Made by a program: the position numbers and the translations under genes. The notes below the pieces were generated by a model. That model was not told where the DNA came from and did not search any database. It worked only from the letters and a program-made list of their open reading frames with translations. From contig NZ_JNZY01000010.1 of NCBI RefSeq assembly GCF_000717655.1, forward strand, positions 62,001 to 126,000: 64,000 nt of DNA. Reading direction: 5' to 3'. Below, piece by piece: positions 51,249-60,600 of the stretch (its first letter is position 1; each line of letters opens with the position of its first letter). The DNA is from Streptomyces katrae (GTDB lineage: Bacteria; Actinomycetota; Actinomycetes; Streptomycetales; Streptomycetaceae).

Positions 51249-53201
51249 ATGAGGCGTATCAATCTGAAGCGCGTGCTGGTGGGTGAACCGCTCGACACCG
51301 CGCGACTGGGCGAGACCCTGCTGCCCAAACGGCTCGCACTGCCGATCTTCTGCAGCGACCCGCTCTCCTCGGTGGCCTACGCCACCGAGGAAATCCTGCT
51401 GATCCTCGCCCTCGGCGGCGTCGCGCTGCTCCACCTCGCCTGGTACGCGGCCGCCGCCATCGTCTTCCTGATGATCGTGGTCGTCGCCTCCTACCGGCAG
51501 ACCTGTTACGCCTATCCCGGCGGCGGCGGTGCGTACATCGTCAGCTCCGAGAACCTCGGCCAGACCGCCGCCCTGACGGCCGCCAGCGCGCTGCTCGTCG
51601 ACTACGTCATGACCGTCGCCGTCTCCGTCGTCTCCGGCGTGGACGCCATCACCTCCGCGATCCCCTCCCTCAGCGACCACGAAGTCGGCCTGTCGGTGGG
51701 GTTCGTGGTGCTGCTGATGCTGATGAACCTGCGCGGCGTACGGGAGTCGGGACGCATCTTCGCCATTCCGACCTACGGCTTCGTCCTCGTCATCTACGTC
51801 ATGTTCGCCGTGGCGGCGGTCCGGCTCGCGACGGGCGAGACCATCCGCGCCGAGTCCGCCGACCTCCCGATCACCGCCGAGGGCACGTTCACCGGCCTGG
51901 GCCTCGTGCTCCTCGCGATGCGGGCCTTCGCCTCCGGCTGTACGGCCCTCACCGGCGTCGAGGCGATCAGCAACGGCGTACCCGCCTTCCAGAAGCCCAA
52001 GAGCCGCAACGCCGCCAACACCCTTGCCGCGATGGGCGTCCTGTCGGTGACCATGTTCCTCGGCATCACCGTCCTGGCCATGGTGTACCAGGTGCACGTC
52101 GCCGCCGACCCGACGGAACTGGGCCTGCCGCCCGGCACGCCGATGTCCACCGCGCTCGCCCAGATCGGCCGTGCCACCTTCGGGAGCTGGCACTTCCTCT
52201 TCTACCTGCTCCAGGCCGTCACCGCGGGCGTGCTGATCCTCGCCGCCAACACCGCCTTCAACGGCTTCCCGATGCTCGCCTCGATCCTGGCCAAGGACCG
52301 CTACGCACCGCGCCAGCTCTTCAACCGCGGCGACCGGCTCGTCTACTCCAACGGCATCGTGCTGCTCGCGCTCGCCGCCGTCGCCCTCATCGTCTCCTTC
52401 GACGCCCAGCTGACCCGACTCATCCAGCTCTACATCATCGGCGTCTTCGTCTCCTTCACCCTTTCCCAGGCGGGCATGGTCCGGCACTGGCGGCGGGAGC
52501 TCGCCTCCCCGGCCACGCCCAAGGCGGAACGGATCCACATCCACCGCCGACTGGCGATCAACGCGGTCGGCGCCATCCTGACCGCCGTCGTCCTGGTCAT
52601 CGTCCTGATCACCAAGTTCACGCACGGCGCCTGGCTGGTGGTCATCGCGATGCCGCTGCTGTTCCTCGGCATGAAGGGCGTCCGCCGGCACTACGACCGG
52701 GTCTCGGCCCAGGTCGCCGTCGCCCCCGGGGTCAGACCGCGCAAACCTTCCCGCCACCACGTGCTGGTGCTGGTCGCCAACGTGCACGCCCCGACGCTGA
52801 AGGCGCTCGGCTACGCACAGGCGCTGCGGCCGGACACCCTGACGGCCGTCACCGTCGCCGCCGACGAGGAGGACGCGCGCCGGCTGCGCGGGGCCTGGGC
52901 GGAGCACGACCCGGGCATCCCGCTGAAGATCCTGCACTCCCCGTACCGCGAGGTCGTCGGACCGGTGCTCGCGCACATCCAGGAGCTGGCCGCCGCCGAG
53001 GGTACGGACATCCTGTCGGTGGTGATCCCCGAGTACGTGGTCGGGCACTGGTGGGAGCAGCCCCTGCACAACCAGAACGCGTTCCGGCTGAAGGCGAGGC
53101 TGCTGTTCACCCCGGGCGTCGCGGTGATCGACGTACCGTACCTGCTGGAGTCGGCCCGGCCGGCCGCACCGCACGAGCCGGCGGAGTCGACGAGGGCCTG
53201 A
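51249..53201 (+). CDS. APC-superfamily permease, KimA-like K+ transporter family
   Basis: A 650-residue membrane protein with about 12 helices. The N-terminal signature INLKRVLVGEPLDTARLGETLLPKRLALPIFCSDPLSSVAYATEEILLILA matches the KimA/YdaO branch of the APC superfamily, high-affinity potassium importers inhibited by c-di-AMP in firmicutes. A cytoplasmic C-terminal region of about 170 residues (HHVLVLVANVHAPTLKALGYAQAL...VVIPEYVVGHWWEQPLHNQNAFRLK) is a USP-like fold, as in KimA. Amino-acid transport is the alternative. ATG 51249 fits the alignment; a 6-residue longer form from 51231 is possible. The leader is too short for a c-di-AMP riboswitch. Confidence 0.85.
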   Translation: MRRINLKRVLVGEPLDTARLGETLLPKRLALPIFCSDPLSSVAYATEEILLILALGGVALLHLAWYAAAAIVFLMIVVVASYRQTCYAYPGGGGAYIVSSENLGQTAALTAASALLVDYVMTVAVSVVSGVDAITSAIPSLSDHEVGLSVGFVVLLMLMNLRGVRESGRIFAIPTYGFVLVIYVMFAVAAVRLATGETIRAESADLPITAEGTFTGLGLVLLAMRAFASGCTALTGVEAISNGVPAFQKPKSRNAANTLAAMGVLSVTMFLGITVLAMVYQVHVAADPTELGLPPGTPMSTALAQIGRATFGSWHFLFYLLQAVTAGVLILAANTAFNGFPMLASILAKDRYAPRQLFNRGDRLVYSNGIVLLALAAVALIVSFDAQLTRLIQLYIIGVFVSFTLSQAGMVRHWRRELASPATPKAERIHIHRRLAINAVGAILTAVVLVIVLITKFTHGAWLVVIAMPLLFLGMKGVRRHYDRVSAQVAVAPGVRPRKPSRHHVLVLVANVHAPTLKALGYAQALRPDTLTAVTVAADEEDARRLRGAWAEHDPGIPLKILHSPYREVVGPVLAHIQELAAAEGTDILSVVIPEYVVGHWWEQPLHNQNAFRLKARLLFTPGVAVIDVPYLLESARPAAPHEPAESTRA

Positions 53202-53210
53202 GGCGCGAGG

Positions 53211-54476
53211 TCAGTTGCCGCGGCGCGGGGTGCGGCCGGCCGGCTTCGGGCCCGCTGCGGCCGGCTCGCCCGCGGCCCGCTGGAGCACCGCCGCATGGGC
53301 CAGAGCCAGCTCCACCACGTGCGCCGGGTCGGAGAGCGTGCGACCGGTCAGCTGCTCGAGTCGCCGCAGCCGGTTCGAGACCGTGTTGCGGTGGCAGTAC
53401 AGCCGCTGGGCGGCGTACGTCGTCGAGCCCTGGCAGGTCAGCCAGGTGCCCAGCGTGTTCAGCAGCACCCGGCGGTCCTCCGCGGGCAGCGCCAGCACCG
53501 GTCCCAGCACCACCTGCCGCAGCCGGCCCGCGAGTTCGGCCTGGGAGGCGACCAGTGCCGTCGCCAGCCGCTCGTCCAGCAGGGCGGTGCACGGACCGCC
53601 GGACGCCGGGACGGTGCGCAGCGCCAGCGCGGCCAGCCAGCGCGCCCGGGCCAGGTCGCCGGGGGTCTCCACGACCGGACTGACCCCGGCCCGGGCTCCG
53701 AGCGGGCCGAGCAGCTCCCGTACGGAGTCCAGCGGATGGTGGCCCAGCTCCACCAGGCCGGTCTCCCCGTCGGCGCGGATCCGCCACAGCACGCGCAGGC
53801 CGCTCGGGGCGGGCTCGGCGCCGGGCCGGCCGGGGCCGCCCGGATCGGCGGAGCCGCGCGAACCGCCGGAGCCGCCGGAGTTGCCCGAGCCGAGTACGAC
53901 GACCGCGAACCGGCCGCGCTCGGACAGTCCCAGCTGAGCCGCCGCCTCCGAGACCGCGGGCCCGTCGGGCGGACCCGCGCCGTCGAGCAGCGCGTCCAGG
54001 AGGGCCGCCCGGCGCTCCCGGTCGCGATCGCTGCGTGCGGCCTCCGTACGGCGGTAGGCGTCGGCCACCGCGTCCGTCAGCTGGTCCAGTACGTCCCACA
54101 GCACGGCCGCGGCCGGCAGCAGCCGGGGCAGCGCCTCCGGGTCGTGCGCGGCCACGGCCTCGGTGACGGCCTGCCACACCAGCCGGCCGCCGCGCCGGTA
54201 GGTGCGCAGCAGCGAGGCGAGCGGCAGGCCCTGTTCGGCGCGGAGCGTACCGGTGGCCCGGGCATCCGCGAGCTCCACGGGCAGCCCGCGGATGCCGAGG
54301 ACCAGGCCCTCGACGGCCTGCCGCAGGTTGCGGTGGATCCGCTCGCGCAGCTCTGCCCGGCCGAGCAGGGCGGCGTACGCGGGGTCCTCGGCCAGCGTCC
54401 GGTCGGCGAGCCGGTCCGCCGTCACCGCTATCCGGCGCGACAGGTCCTCTCGTATCTCCTCGATGATCCGCTCCAT
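53211..54476 (-). CDS. PucR/CdaR-type transcriptional regulator
   Basis: A 421-residue protein: an RsbRD-like helical N-terminus (IIEEIREDLSRRIAVTADRLADRTL to AQGLPLASLLRTYRRGGRLVWQAVTEAV), a degenerate middle domain with a Gly/Ser-rich linker (GSGNSGGSGGSRGS), and a C-terminal PucR HTH (AAQRLYCHRNTVSNRLRRLEQLTGRTL). It probably senses a metabolite and controls a catabolic operon. It is convergent with the KimA-like gene, 9 bp apart, and divergent from the Roadblock group 385 bp away. Start ATG 54476 fits the family; upstream sequence is non-conserved. Confidence 0.85.
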   Translation of the reverse strand: MERIIEEIREDLSRRIAVTADRLADRTLAEDPAYAALLGRAELRERIHRNLRQAVEGLVLGIRGLPVELADARATGTLRAEQGLPLASLLRTYRRGGRLVWQAVTEAVAAHDPEALPRLLPAAAVLWDVLDQLTDAVADAYRRTEAARSDRDRERRAALLDALLDGAGPPDGPAVSEAAAQLGLSERGRFAVVVLGSGNSGGSGGSRGSADPGGPGRPGAEPAPSGLRVLWRIRADGETGLVELGHHPLDSVRELLGPLGARAGVSPVVETPGDLARARWLAALALRTVPASGGPCTALLDERLATALVASQAELAGRLRQVVLGPVLALPAEDRRVLLNTLGTWLTCQGSTTYAAQRLYCHRNTVSNRLRRLEQLTGRTLSDPAHVVELALAHAAVLQRAAGEPAAAGPKPAGRTPRRGN

Positions 54477-54861
54477 GACGGGCAGAGTGACACGTGGGAG
54501 GGGTCGCAGGGGAGGGCCGGGACCGTACCGCATCCGCTGGCGTGTCCGAATCACTGCACGGGGAGTGGCCAACGGGGGCGCTCCGCATACCGGGCGCCGC
54601 CTCCCGGAGCGCCCCGCGCACTGGCTGTCGTGCCGGTGGGGGAGTACCGGTACGACGCGCGGAGGGCACCGTGGAGATGACCGGGGGCTCGGGCGGCGGC
54701 ATCCGATGGCCGGCGGAGTGCGGTGTTTGCGCGGGTGTGGGGGGAGCGGACCCGAAGCGTGGTGATCTTATGCCCGGAACTGCGCGAGTCAGCTGGGATT
54801 GCGGGCGGTAAGAGACTTTTATGGGGGTGCCAGGACTCGTACCGGAGCAGGGGGAGTATTC
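54477..54861. other. divergent intergenic region before the Roadblock group
   Basis: 385 bp with no supported gene. It contains GTAAGAGACTTTTATG about 50 nt before the HTH gene. Small open frames on the plus strand have no coding character. Promoters for the PucR gene and the HTH/Roadblock genes must lie here. Confidence 0.4.
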
Positions 54862-55104
54862 ATGGGCACCGACGGCAGCCAGAAGGAAAGCGCACCCACC
54901 CTGATCGGTTCCGTGCAGCGCGCGCTGCGCCTCGTCGAGGCGATGTACGCCGAGGGCGGAGCGACGGCGAAACGGCTGGCGCGGGTCACCGGCATCCCGC
55001 TGCCCACCGTGTACCACTTGCTGCGCACCCTCACCCACGAGGGATACGTGGAGCGCGAGGGCGGCGCGTTCCGGCTCGCGGAGCATCTTCCGCTCGCTTC
55101 GTGA
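54862..55104 (+). CDS. stand-alone IclR-type winged-helix protein
   Basis: An 80-residue protein that is only the N-terminal DNA-binding half of an IclR regulator: TLIGSVQRALRLVEAMYAEGGATAKRLARVTGIPLPTVYHLLRTLTHEGYVEREGGAFRLAEHL. The effector-binding half (about 170 residues) is missing, and sequence after the stop shows no trace of it. GGGGGAG lies 6 nt before the ATG. It precedes four small genes of the Roadblock group on the same strand, so may be their regulator. It is either a natural mini-regulator or an old truncation. Confidence 0.75.
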   Translation: MGTDGSQKESAPTLIGSVQRALRLVEAMYAEGGATAKRLARVTGIPLPTVYHLLRTLTHEGYVEREGGAFRLAEHLPLAS

Positions 55105-55309
55105 GCCCGTGCGCCCTTGCGTGACCGGCGCCGGTGATCAACATTCGTGATCAGAAGGCGACGGGTTCCGGCCAAGCTGGCGCGTGGTTCTGTGCATGTT
55201 CCCGCGGAAAATGCCAGAAGCCCCTTCCGTGCTGTGGAACGTGAGTAAGTTCCCTCCTGTCGCGCCGTAGACCGTGCACTTCGCACGTCTGGCCGGGAGG
55301 GGAGCCCGC

Positions 55310-55714
55310 GTGCCCGGGATCGACGAATGCCTGCTCGAAGCCATGGCCCTGCCTGGTGCGCGGGGGGCCGCGCTGGTCGACTGGAGCAGCGGACTGGCCC
55401 TCGGCACCGCCGGGGACTCGCCCGTCGGCGACCACGAGACCACCGCTGCCGAGACCGCCGAGCTGGCCCGGGCGGCCGCCGAGTACGAGTCCTTCGCCCA
55501 GCCGGCCGCGGACGCCGCCGGGGGCGAGCCCGCGGGCCAGCCGGTGGAGGACCTGATCGTCACCACCCGGACCGGCTACCACGTGCTCCGCTTCGTCGAG
55601 ACCAGCTTCGACAGCAGCGTCTTCCTCCACCTCTGGCTGGACCGCACCGACGGCAACCTCGCCCTCGCCCGGCACAGACTCCGCGCCCTCGCCGAGGGGC
55701 TGGTCCTGAGATGA
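55310..55714 (+). CDS. Roadblock/LC7-like protein A
   Basis: A 134-residue protein with a Roadblock-like fold: an N-terminal helix IDECLLEAMALPGARGAALVDWSSGLALGTA, then a long helix ETTAAETAELARAAAEYESFAQ, and strands DLIVTTRTGYHVLRFVETSFDSSVFLHLWLDRTDGNLALARHRLRAL. It closely parallels the third small protein of the group (57095), with the same GAALVDxxSGxALGT and LWLDR/LALDR...NLAxARHxL motifs. GTG 55310 with GGGAGGGGAG upstream. Its stop overlaps the next start (ATGA). Confidence 0.8.
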   Translation: MPGIDECLLEAMALPGARGAALVDWSSGLALGTAGDSPVGDHETTAAETAELARAAAEYESFAQPAADAAGGEPAGQPVEDLIVTTRTGYHVLRFVETSFDSSVFLHLWLDRTDGNLALARHRLRALAEGLVLR

Positions 55715-56496
55715 CCGGCACCCAGGTGGGCGGCCTCGCCGCCGTCTCCCCCCTGCTCACCCGTCTCGCCGCCGAGCGCGCCACCGGCGCCCTGCTCCGC
55801 GACCGCGGCACCCTCTTCCTGGAGGACGGCCGCATCGTCCACGCCGAGAGCCCGGCCACCCCCGGCCTCGACGTACTCCTCACCACCGGCGGCGGCCTCG
55901 CGCCCGAGCGCTGGCGCGAGGCGGTGGACCGCGCCGGCGCCCGCCGCCAGGTCGCCCGCTTCCTCGTCGACAGCGGGGGCCTCGCCGGCGGCGAACTGGA
56001 GATCTGCCATCTCGCCGCGATATTCGACGCCGCCTTCTTCGCCCTGTCCCCGGGCACAGGGCCCTCCCGGTTCCGGCGCGGGGCCACCCACTGGATCGGG
56101 TCCGTCCGCTCCGTCCCGGCCGCCGCCGTCGAGCGGGAGACCCGGCGCCGGCGGGAGCTGCTCGACGCCGTGTGGCCGTACCCGCTGCTGGACACCTCCC
56201 CCGTGGTGCCGCGGGCCGCCGCCCCCGGCCAGACCGTCACCGCGCGCCAGCGGACCCTGCTGGCCCAGGCGGACGGCGTACGGACCCCCGCGGACCTCGC
56301 GTGGGTGCTGGGCCGGCCGGCGTTCCACACGCTGCTCGACGTACGGCGCCTCGCGGCGGCCGGACTGGTCGAGACCCCGCACGCGCCGGTCCTGACACCG
56401 GTCGAAACACCCCTGCCCGACTGGATGACCCAGACCCAATCCCCGGACGTGGCGCTGCTTCGCCGGTTACGCGACGCACTGGAGGCAAGCCTGTGA
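55711..56496 (+). CDS. DUF4388/PATAN-like protein
   Basis: A 261-residue protein with an N-terminal LAAVSPLLTRLAAERATGALLRDRGTLFLEDGRIVHAESPATPGLDVLL, the form of DUF4388/PATAN modules found beside bacterial signalling systems. A winged-helix-like tail follows (VTARQRTLLAQADGVRTPADLAWVLGRPAFHTLLDVRRLAAAGLVETP). It is translationally coupled (ATGA) to Roadblock protein A. The role is probably as an adaptor binding Roadblock dimers; that is inference. Confidence 0.65.
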   Translation: MTGTQVGGLAAVSPLLTRLAAERATGALLRDRGTLFLEDGRIVHAESPATPGLDVLLTTGGGLAPERWREAVDRAGARRQVARFLVDSGGLAGGELEICHLAAIFDAAFFALSPGTGPSRFRRGATHWIGSVRSVPAAAVERETRRRRELLDAVWPYPLLDTSPVVPRAAAPGQTVTARQRTLLAQADGVRTPADLAWVLGRPAFHTLLDVRRLAAAGLVETPHAPVLTPVETPLPDWMTQTQSPDVALLRRLRDALEASL

Positions 56497-56576
56497 GGCT
56501 CCCGCTGCGACCGGCTCTGCGCTCCGAGCGCGCCGACCGCTCCGAGCGGAGGCAGCCCGAAAGGAGAAAGGCCGAC

Positions 56577-57002
56577 ATGAGCACGGCGATGGTGCCCCCC
56601 GAGGCCGAGGCCGACATACTCGCCGAGCTCCGCAGGCTGCGCGCCCGGGTCCCCCAGCTCACCGGCGCCCTCGCCGGCAGCGCCGACGGCCTGGTCCTCG
56701 CGCAGGACAGCGCCGCCACCGAGGTGGAGTCCGTCGCCGCACTGACCGCGGCCGCCCTCGGCGTGGCCCAGCGGCTCAGCGACTGCACGGGCCAGGGCGG
56801 ATTCCGCGAGCTGCTGATACGCGGCGAACACGGATACGTGGCCACCTACGCGGCCGGGGACGCGGCCGTCCTCACCCTGATCGCGGAGCCCCGCGTCAAC
56901 GTCGGCCGGCTCCATCTGGAGGCCCGCCGCTCCAGCCTCCGGATAGCGGAGCTCATCGACCACGTCCTCGGGCGCCGCGGCCCCGAGATCCCGTCGGCCT
57001 GA
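56577..57002 (+). CDS. Roadblock/LC7 protein B
   Basis: A 141-residue Roadblock domain: ADILAELRRLRARVPQLTGALAGSADGLVLAQDS, then ESVAALTAAALGVAQRLSDCTGQGGFRELLIRGEHGYVATYAAGDAAVLTLIAEPRVNVGRLHLEARRSSLRIAELI. This is the classical order of MglB-type proteins. ATG 56577 has AAAGGAG 10 nt upstream; an in-frame GTG at 56493, overlapping the previous stop, would add 28 Arg-rich residues. In Streptomyces conservons such proteins act with a GTPase; none is here. Confidence 0.85.
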   Translation: MSTAMVPPEAEADILAELRRLRARVPQLTGALAGSADGLVLAQDSAATEVESVAALTAAALGVAQRLSDCTGQGGFRELLIRGEHGYVATYAAGDAAVLTLIAEPRVNVGRLHLEARRSSLRIAELIDHVLGRRGPEIPSA

Positions 57003-57094
57003 GCCGCACCGGCGCACCACACCCCGTACCCACCACCGACAGACCGCAGAAACCAGACACCGTAGAAACGGTAGAAGAAGAAGGAGGGCCCCTC

Positions 57095-57469
57095 ATGGCC
57101 AACGTGGAGACCGCACTCAAGGAATGCACCGCCACCATCGACGGCGCGATCGGCGCCGCCCTGGTCGACTACGACAGCGGCATGGCCCTCGGCACCATCG
57201 GCGGCGGCAAGGAGCTCGACCTCCAGGTGGCCGCTGCGGGCAACACCGACGTGGTCCGCGCCAAGGTCCGCACCATGGACATGCTCGGCCTGAAGGAGGA
57301 GATCGAGGACATCCTGATCACCCTCGGCAGCCAGTACCACCTCATCCGGCTGCTGAAGGGCCGCGGGTCCAAGGGCTTCTTCCTGTACCTCGCGCTCGAC
57401 CGGGGCCGGGCCAACCTCGCGATGGCCCGGCACCAGCTCAAGAAGATCGAGGCGGAGCTCGAAGTCTGA
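57095..57469 (+). CDS. Roadblock/LC7-like protein C
   Basis: A 124-residue protein similar to Roadblock protein A: ETALKECTATIDGAIGAALVDYDSGMALGTIGGGKELDLQVAAAGNTDVVRAKVRTMDMLGLKEEIEDILITLGSQYHLIRLLKGRGSKGFFLYLALDRGRANLAMARHQLKKIEAEL. It has no GTPase motif. AAGGAGGG lies 9 nt before the ATG. It ends the small-gene group; 180 bp separate it from the GT2-TagF gene. Confidence 0.82.
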   Translation: MANVETALKECTATIDGAIGAALVDYDSGMALGTIGGGKELDLQVAAAGNTDVVRAKVRTMDMLGLKEEIEDILITLGSQYHLIRLLKGRGSKGFFLYLALDRGRANLAMARHQLKKIEAELEV

Positions 57470-57648
57470 GCAAACGTTCGGTCCGACCCCGACGCAGAGG
57501 TGGCGGGCGGCTGAATTCTTTGCCGTCCGCCCCGGGGAACAAGGGTCATATGTCCAGGATGGGGGGACTTTATCATCCCGTTACCGAGTAGGATGCTGTC
57601 ATCACCTGATCATCGAAATAGCTTAAAACGCTGGAGAACCCGCCACCC

Positions 57649-60600
57649 ATGCCCCCGCGCCTGAGCATCGTCGTCCCCGTCTACAACGTCGAGCTCTACC
57701 TCGACGAGTGCCTGGAGTCCATTGCCGCCCAGACGTTCGCTGATTTCGAGTGCATCCTCGTCGACGACGGGTCCACCGACACCAGCGCCGTCATCGCCAA
57801 GGCCTTCGCCGCGCGGGACAAGCGTTTCCGAGTCGTCATGCAGGACAATGCCGGACTCGGTGCCGCCCGCAACGTCGGCGCCCGCCACGCCTCCAAGGAC
57901 AGCGAGTACCTGGCGTTCGTCGACAGTGACGACACCATGCCGGACTACGCCTACGAGCGCCTGATCGCCGCCCTCGACGAGACCGGCTCGGACTTCGCCG
58001 GCGGCAACGTGAAGCGTTTCCGCTCCGTCGGCATGCAGCAGTCCTGGGGCCACCGGGCCGCCTTCGCCAAGACGCAGCTGAAGACCCACATCTCCAAGTT
58101 CCCGGCGCTGGTCACCGACCGCACCGCGTGGAACAAGGTCTACCGGCGCAGCTTCTGGGACGAGCACGGCTTCCAGTACCCGGAGGGCATCCTCTACGAG
58201 GACGCCCCAGTCAGCATCCCCGCGCACTACTTCGCGTCCAGCGTCGACGTCATCAGCGACTGCGTCTACCACTGGCGCGTCCGCGAGACCGGCGAGCGCT
58301 CGATCACCCAGCGCTCCACCGACCCGGTCTCCCTGATCGACCGCGTCACCTCCGTCCGCCTGGTCCGCGAGGCCCTCAAGGCCAAGGAGGGCGCCAAGTA
58401 CGTCCGTTACCTGCGCGACTACGACTACAACGTGCTGAGCGAGGAGCTCCCGCTCATCTACAAGTACGTCGGAGAGGGCGGCGCCGACTTCCGGGCCGCC
58501 TTCGTCAAGGAGGTCGGCGGGCTCGTCCGCGAGATCGGCACCGGCCCCTGGTCCGCGCTGACCGTCGCCGACCGCCTCAAGGCGTACCTGGCCCGCGAAG
58601 GCCGCGTCGAGGACTTCATCGCCCTCACGCAGCACCAGAGCGACTACTCCTACAGCGTCCCCGTCAAGGGGCTGGCCCGCCCGCAGGCCGACTACCCCTT
58701 CCTGCACGGCCGCCCGCCGGTCCCGGCCAAGATCCTCACCCTCGGCCCGCGCGAGCGCCGCGTCGTCAGCCGCCTCGAGCAGGCCGTCTGGAGCGACGGC
58801 AAGCTGCTGCTGCGCGGCTACGCGCTGCCCGGCCACCTCGGCGCCGAGAGCCGCCTCGGCTCGCGCAAGGTGCTGGTCTTCCGTGAGGGGGGCAAGCGCC
58901 GCCGCACCGTCGTCAGCACCCGTACGGTCGCCTCCCCGATGGCCACCGTGAACTCCCCGCACCTCGCCCTGCGGCACGCCGACTGGGCCGGCTTCACCGC
59001 CGTCGTCGACCCCACCGTCTTCCAGTCGGGCGGCAAGTGGAACGACGGCATATGGACCACGTCCATCGCCGTCACCGGCGCCGGCGGCCTGCACCGCGCC
59101 CGCCTCAAGGGCGGCGAGTCCGACACCGGCCAGAACCCGCCCGCCCACTGGGTGGCCCCGGACGTCCGGATCGTCCCGAACTCCACCGGCGCCCTCACCA
59201 TCCAGGTGGAGGTCGTCCGGGCCCGCGCCCTGGACGTCCGCCCCGCCGGTGACGACGCCGTCGAGGTGGCCGGCGAGCTCGCCGCCGAGATCGGCGCCGA
59301 CGCGACCCTGCGCGCCGAGCACGTCTCCACCGGCACCGTCCTCACCTTCCCGCTCGAGACCGCCGCCGGCGGCGCCGGGCGGATCCCGTTCACCGTGCGC
59401 GTACCGCTGGCCGAGCTGGCCGCCGTACCGGACACCGCGTGCGAGCCCGGCGAGTGGAGCCCCGAGCCCTGGAGCCTGACCGTCGTCGGCGCCGACGGCT
59501 CCGACCACCGTCTCGTGCACGACGAGCGCGGCGGCTTCGCCGGCCTGGTCGTGCCCCTGACCGGTGGGGGAACCGGCCGCGCCCTCTTCGCCAAGCGCGG
59601 CAACACCGGACACCTGACCCTCTCGGTGCAGCCCTCGCCGCCGCTGGTCGACTCGGTCGCCACCCAGGACGGCACCGTCACGCTGAAGGGCCGCTTCGTC
59701 GCCCCGGCCGACGAGCCGTACGAGCTGGTCCTGCACGACGCGCACGGCACCGAGTTCAGCTACCCCGTCACCCGCGACGGCGACCGCTTCGAGGCCTCGT
59801 TCGAGCCGGTGCTCCCCGAGGCCTACGCCGGCCGCACCACGCTGCCCCAGGGCCGCTGGTGGCCCACCCTGCGCCCGCTCGCCCAGGGCGGCACCACCGC
59901 GGGCCTGCTCGGCGTCGACCGGGGCGCCCCGGTGCAGTTCGCGCCCACCGCCCTGCACGCCGGGCCGCACGCCCTCACCGTCCAGGGCCGCCGGATGCGG
60001 GTCGAGGCCCGCTTCTACGACCGCATGGTGCTCGTCGCCGACCCGCTGCTCAGCCCGCACGACCGCTCCCGGTACGCCCAGCGCGTGACCCGGTACGAGA
60101 CCTATCCGGCGCAGCGCGCCCTGCCGGTCAAGGACATCGTCGTCTACGACACCTTCCAGGGGAACGGCGCGGGCGACTCGCCCCGCGCCATCCACGAGGA
60201 GCTGCTGCGCCGCGGGGAGAAGCTGGACCACGTCTGGCTCGTCCGCGACGGCCGCGCCGAGGTCCCCGCGACCGCCCGCGCCGTGCAGTACGACAGCGTC
60301 GAGGCCTGGGAGGTCCTGGCCCGGGCCCGCTACTACGTCGTGAACGACAACGTGCCGCGGCGCTTCCAGCGCCGCGCCGGCCAGATCGTCGTCCAGACCT
60401 GGCACGGGACGCCGATCAAGGAGATCGGCCACGACTTCATCCACGACTACTACACGAGCCCCGAGATCCTCGAGGGGCTGGAGCACGACAGCGCCCAGTG
60501 GTCGCTGCTCGCCTCCCCGAGCTCGTACGCGACGCCCCTGCTCAAGCGCGCCCTCGGCTACCAGGGCGAGGTCATCGAGTCCGGCAGCCCGCGTGCGGAC

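Noticed and set aside
55310..57469. A Streptomyces conservon (cvn operon)
   Set aside because: Conservons need a sensor kinase, Roadblock, DUF742 and a GTPase; only Roadblock-type and DUF4388-like genes are present.
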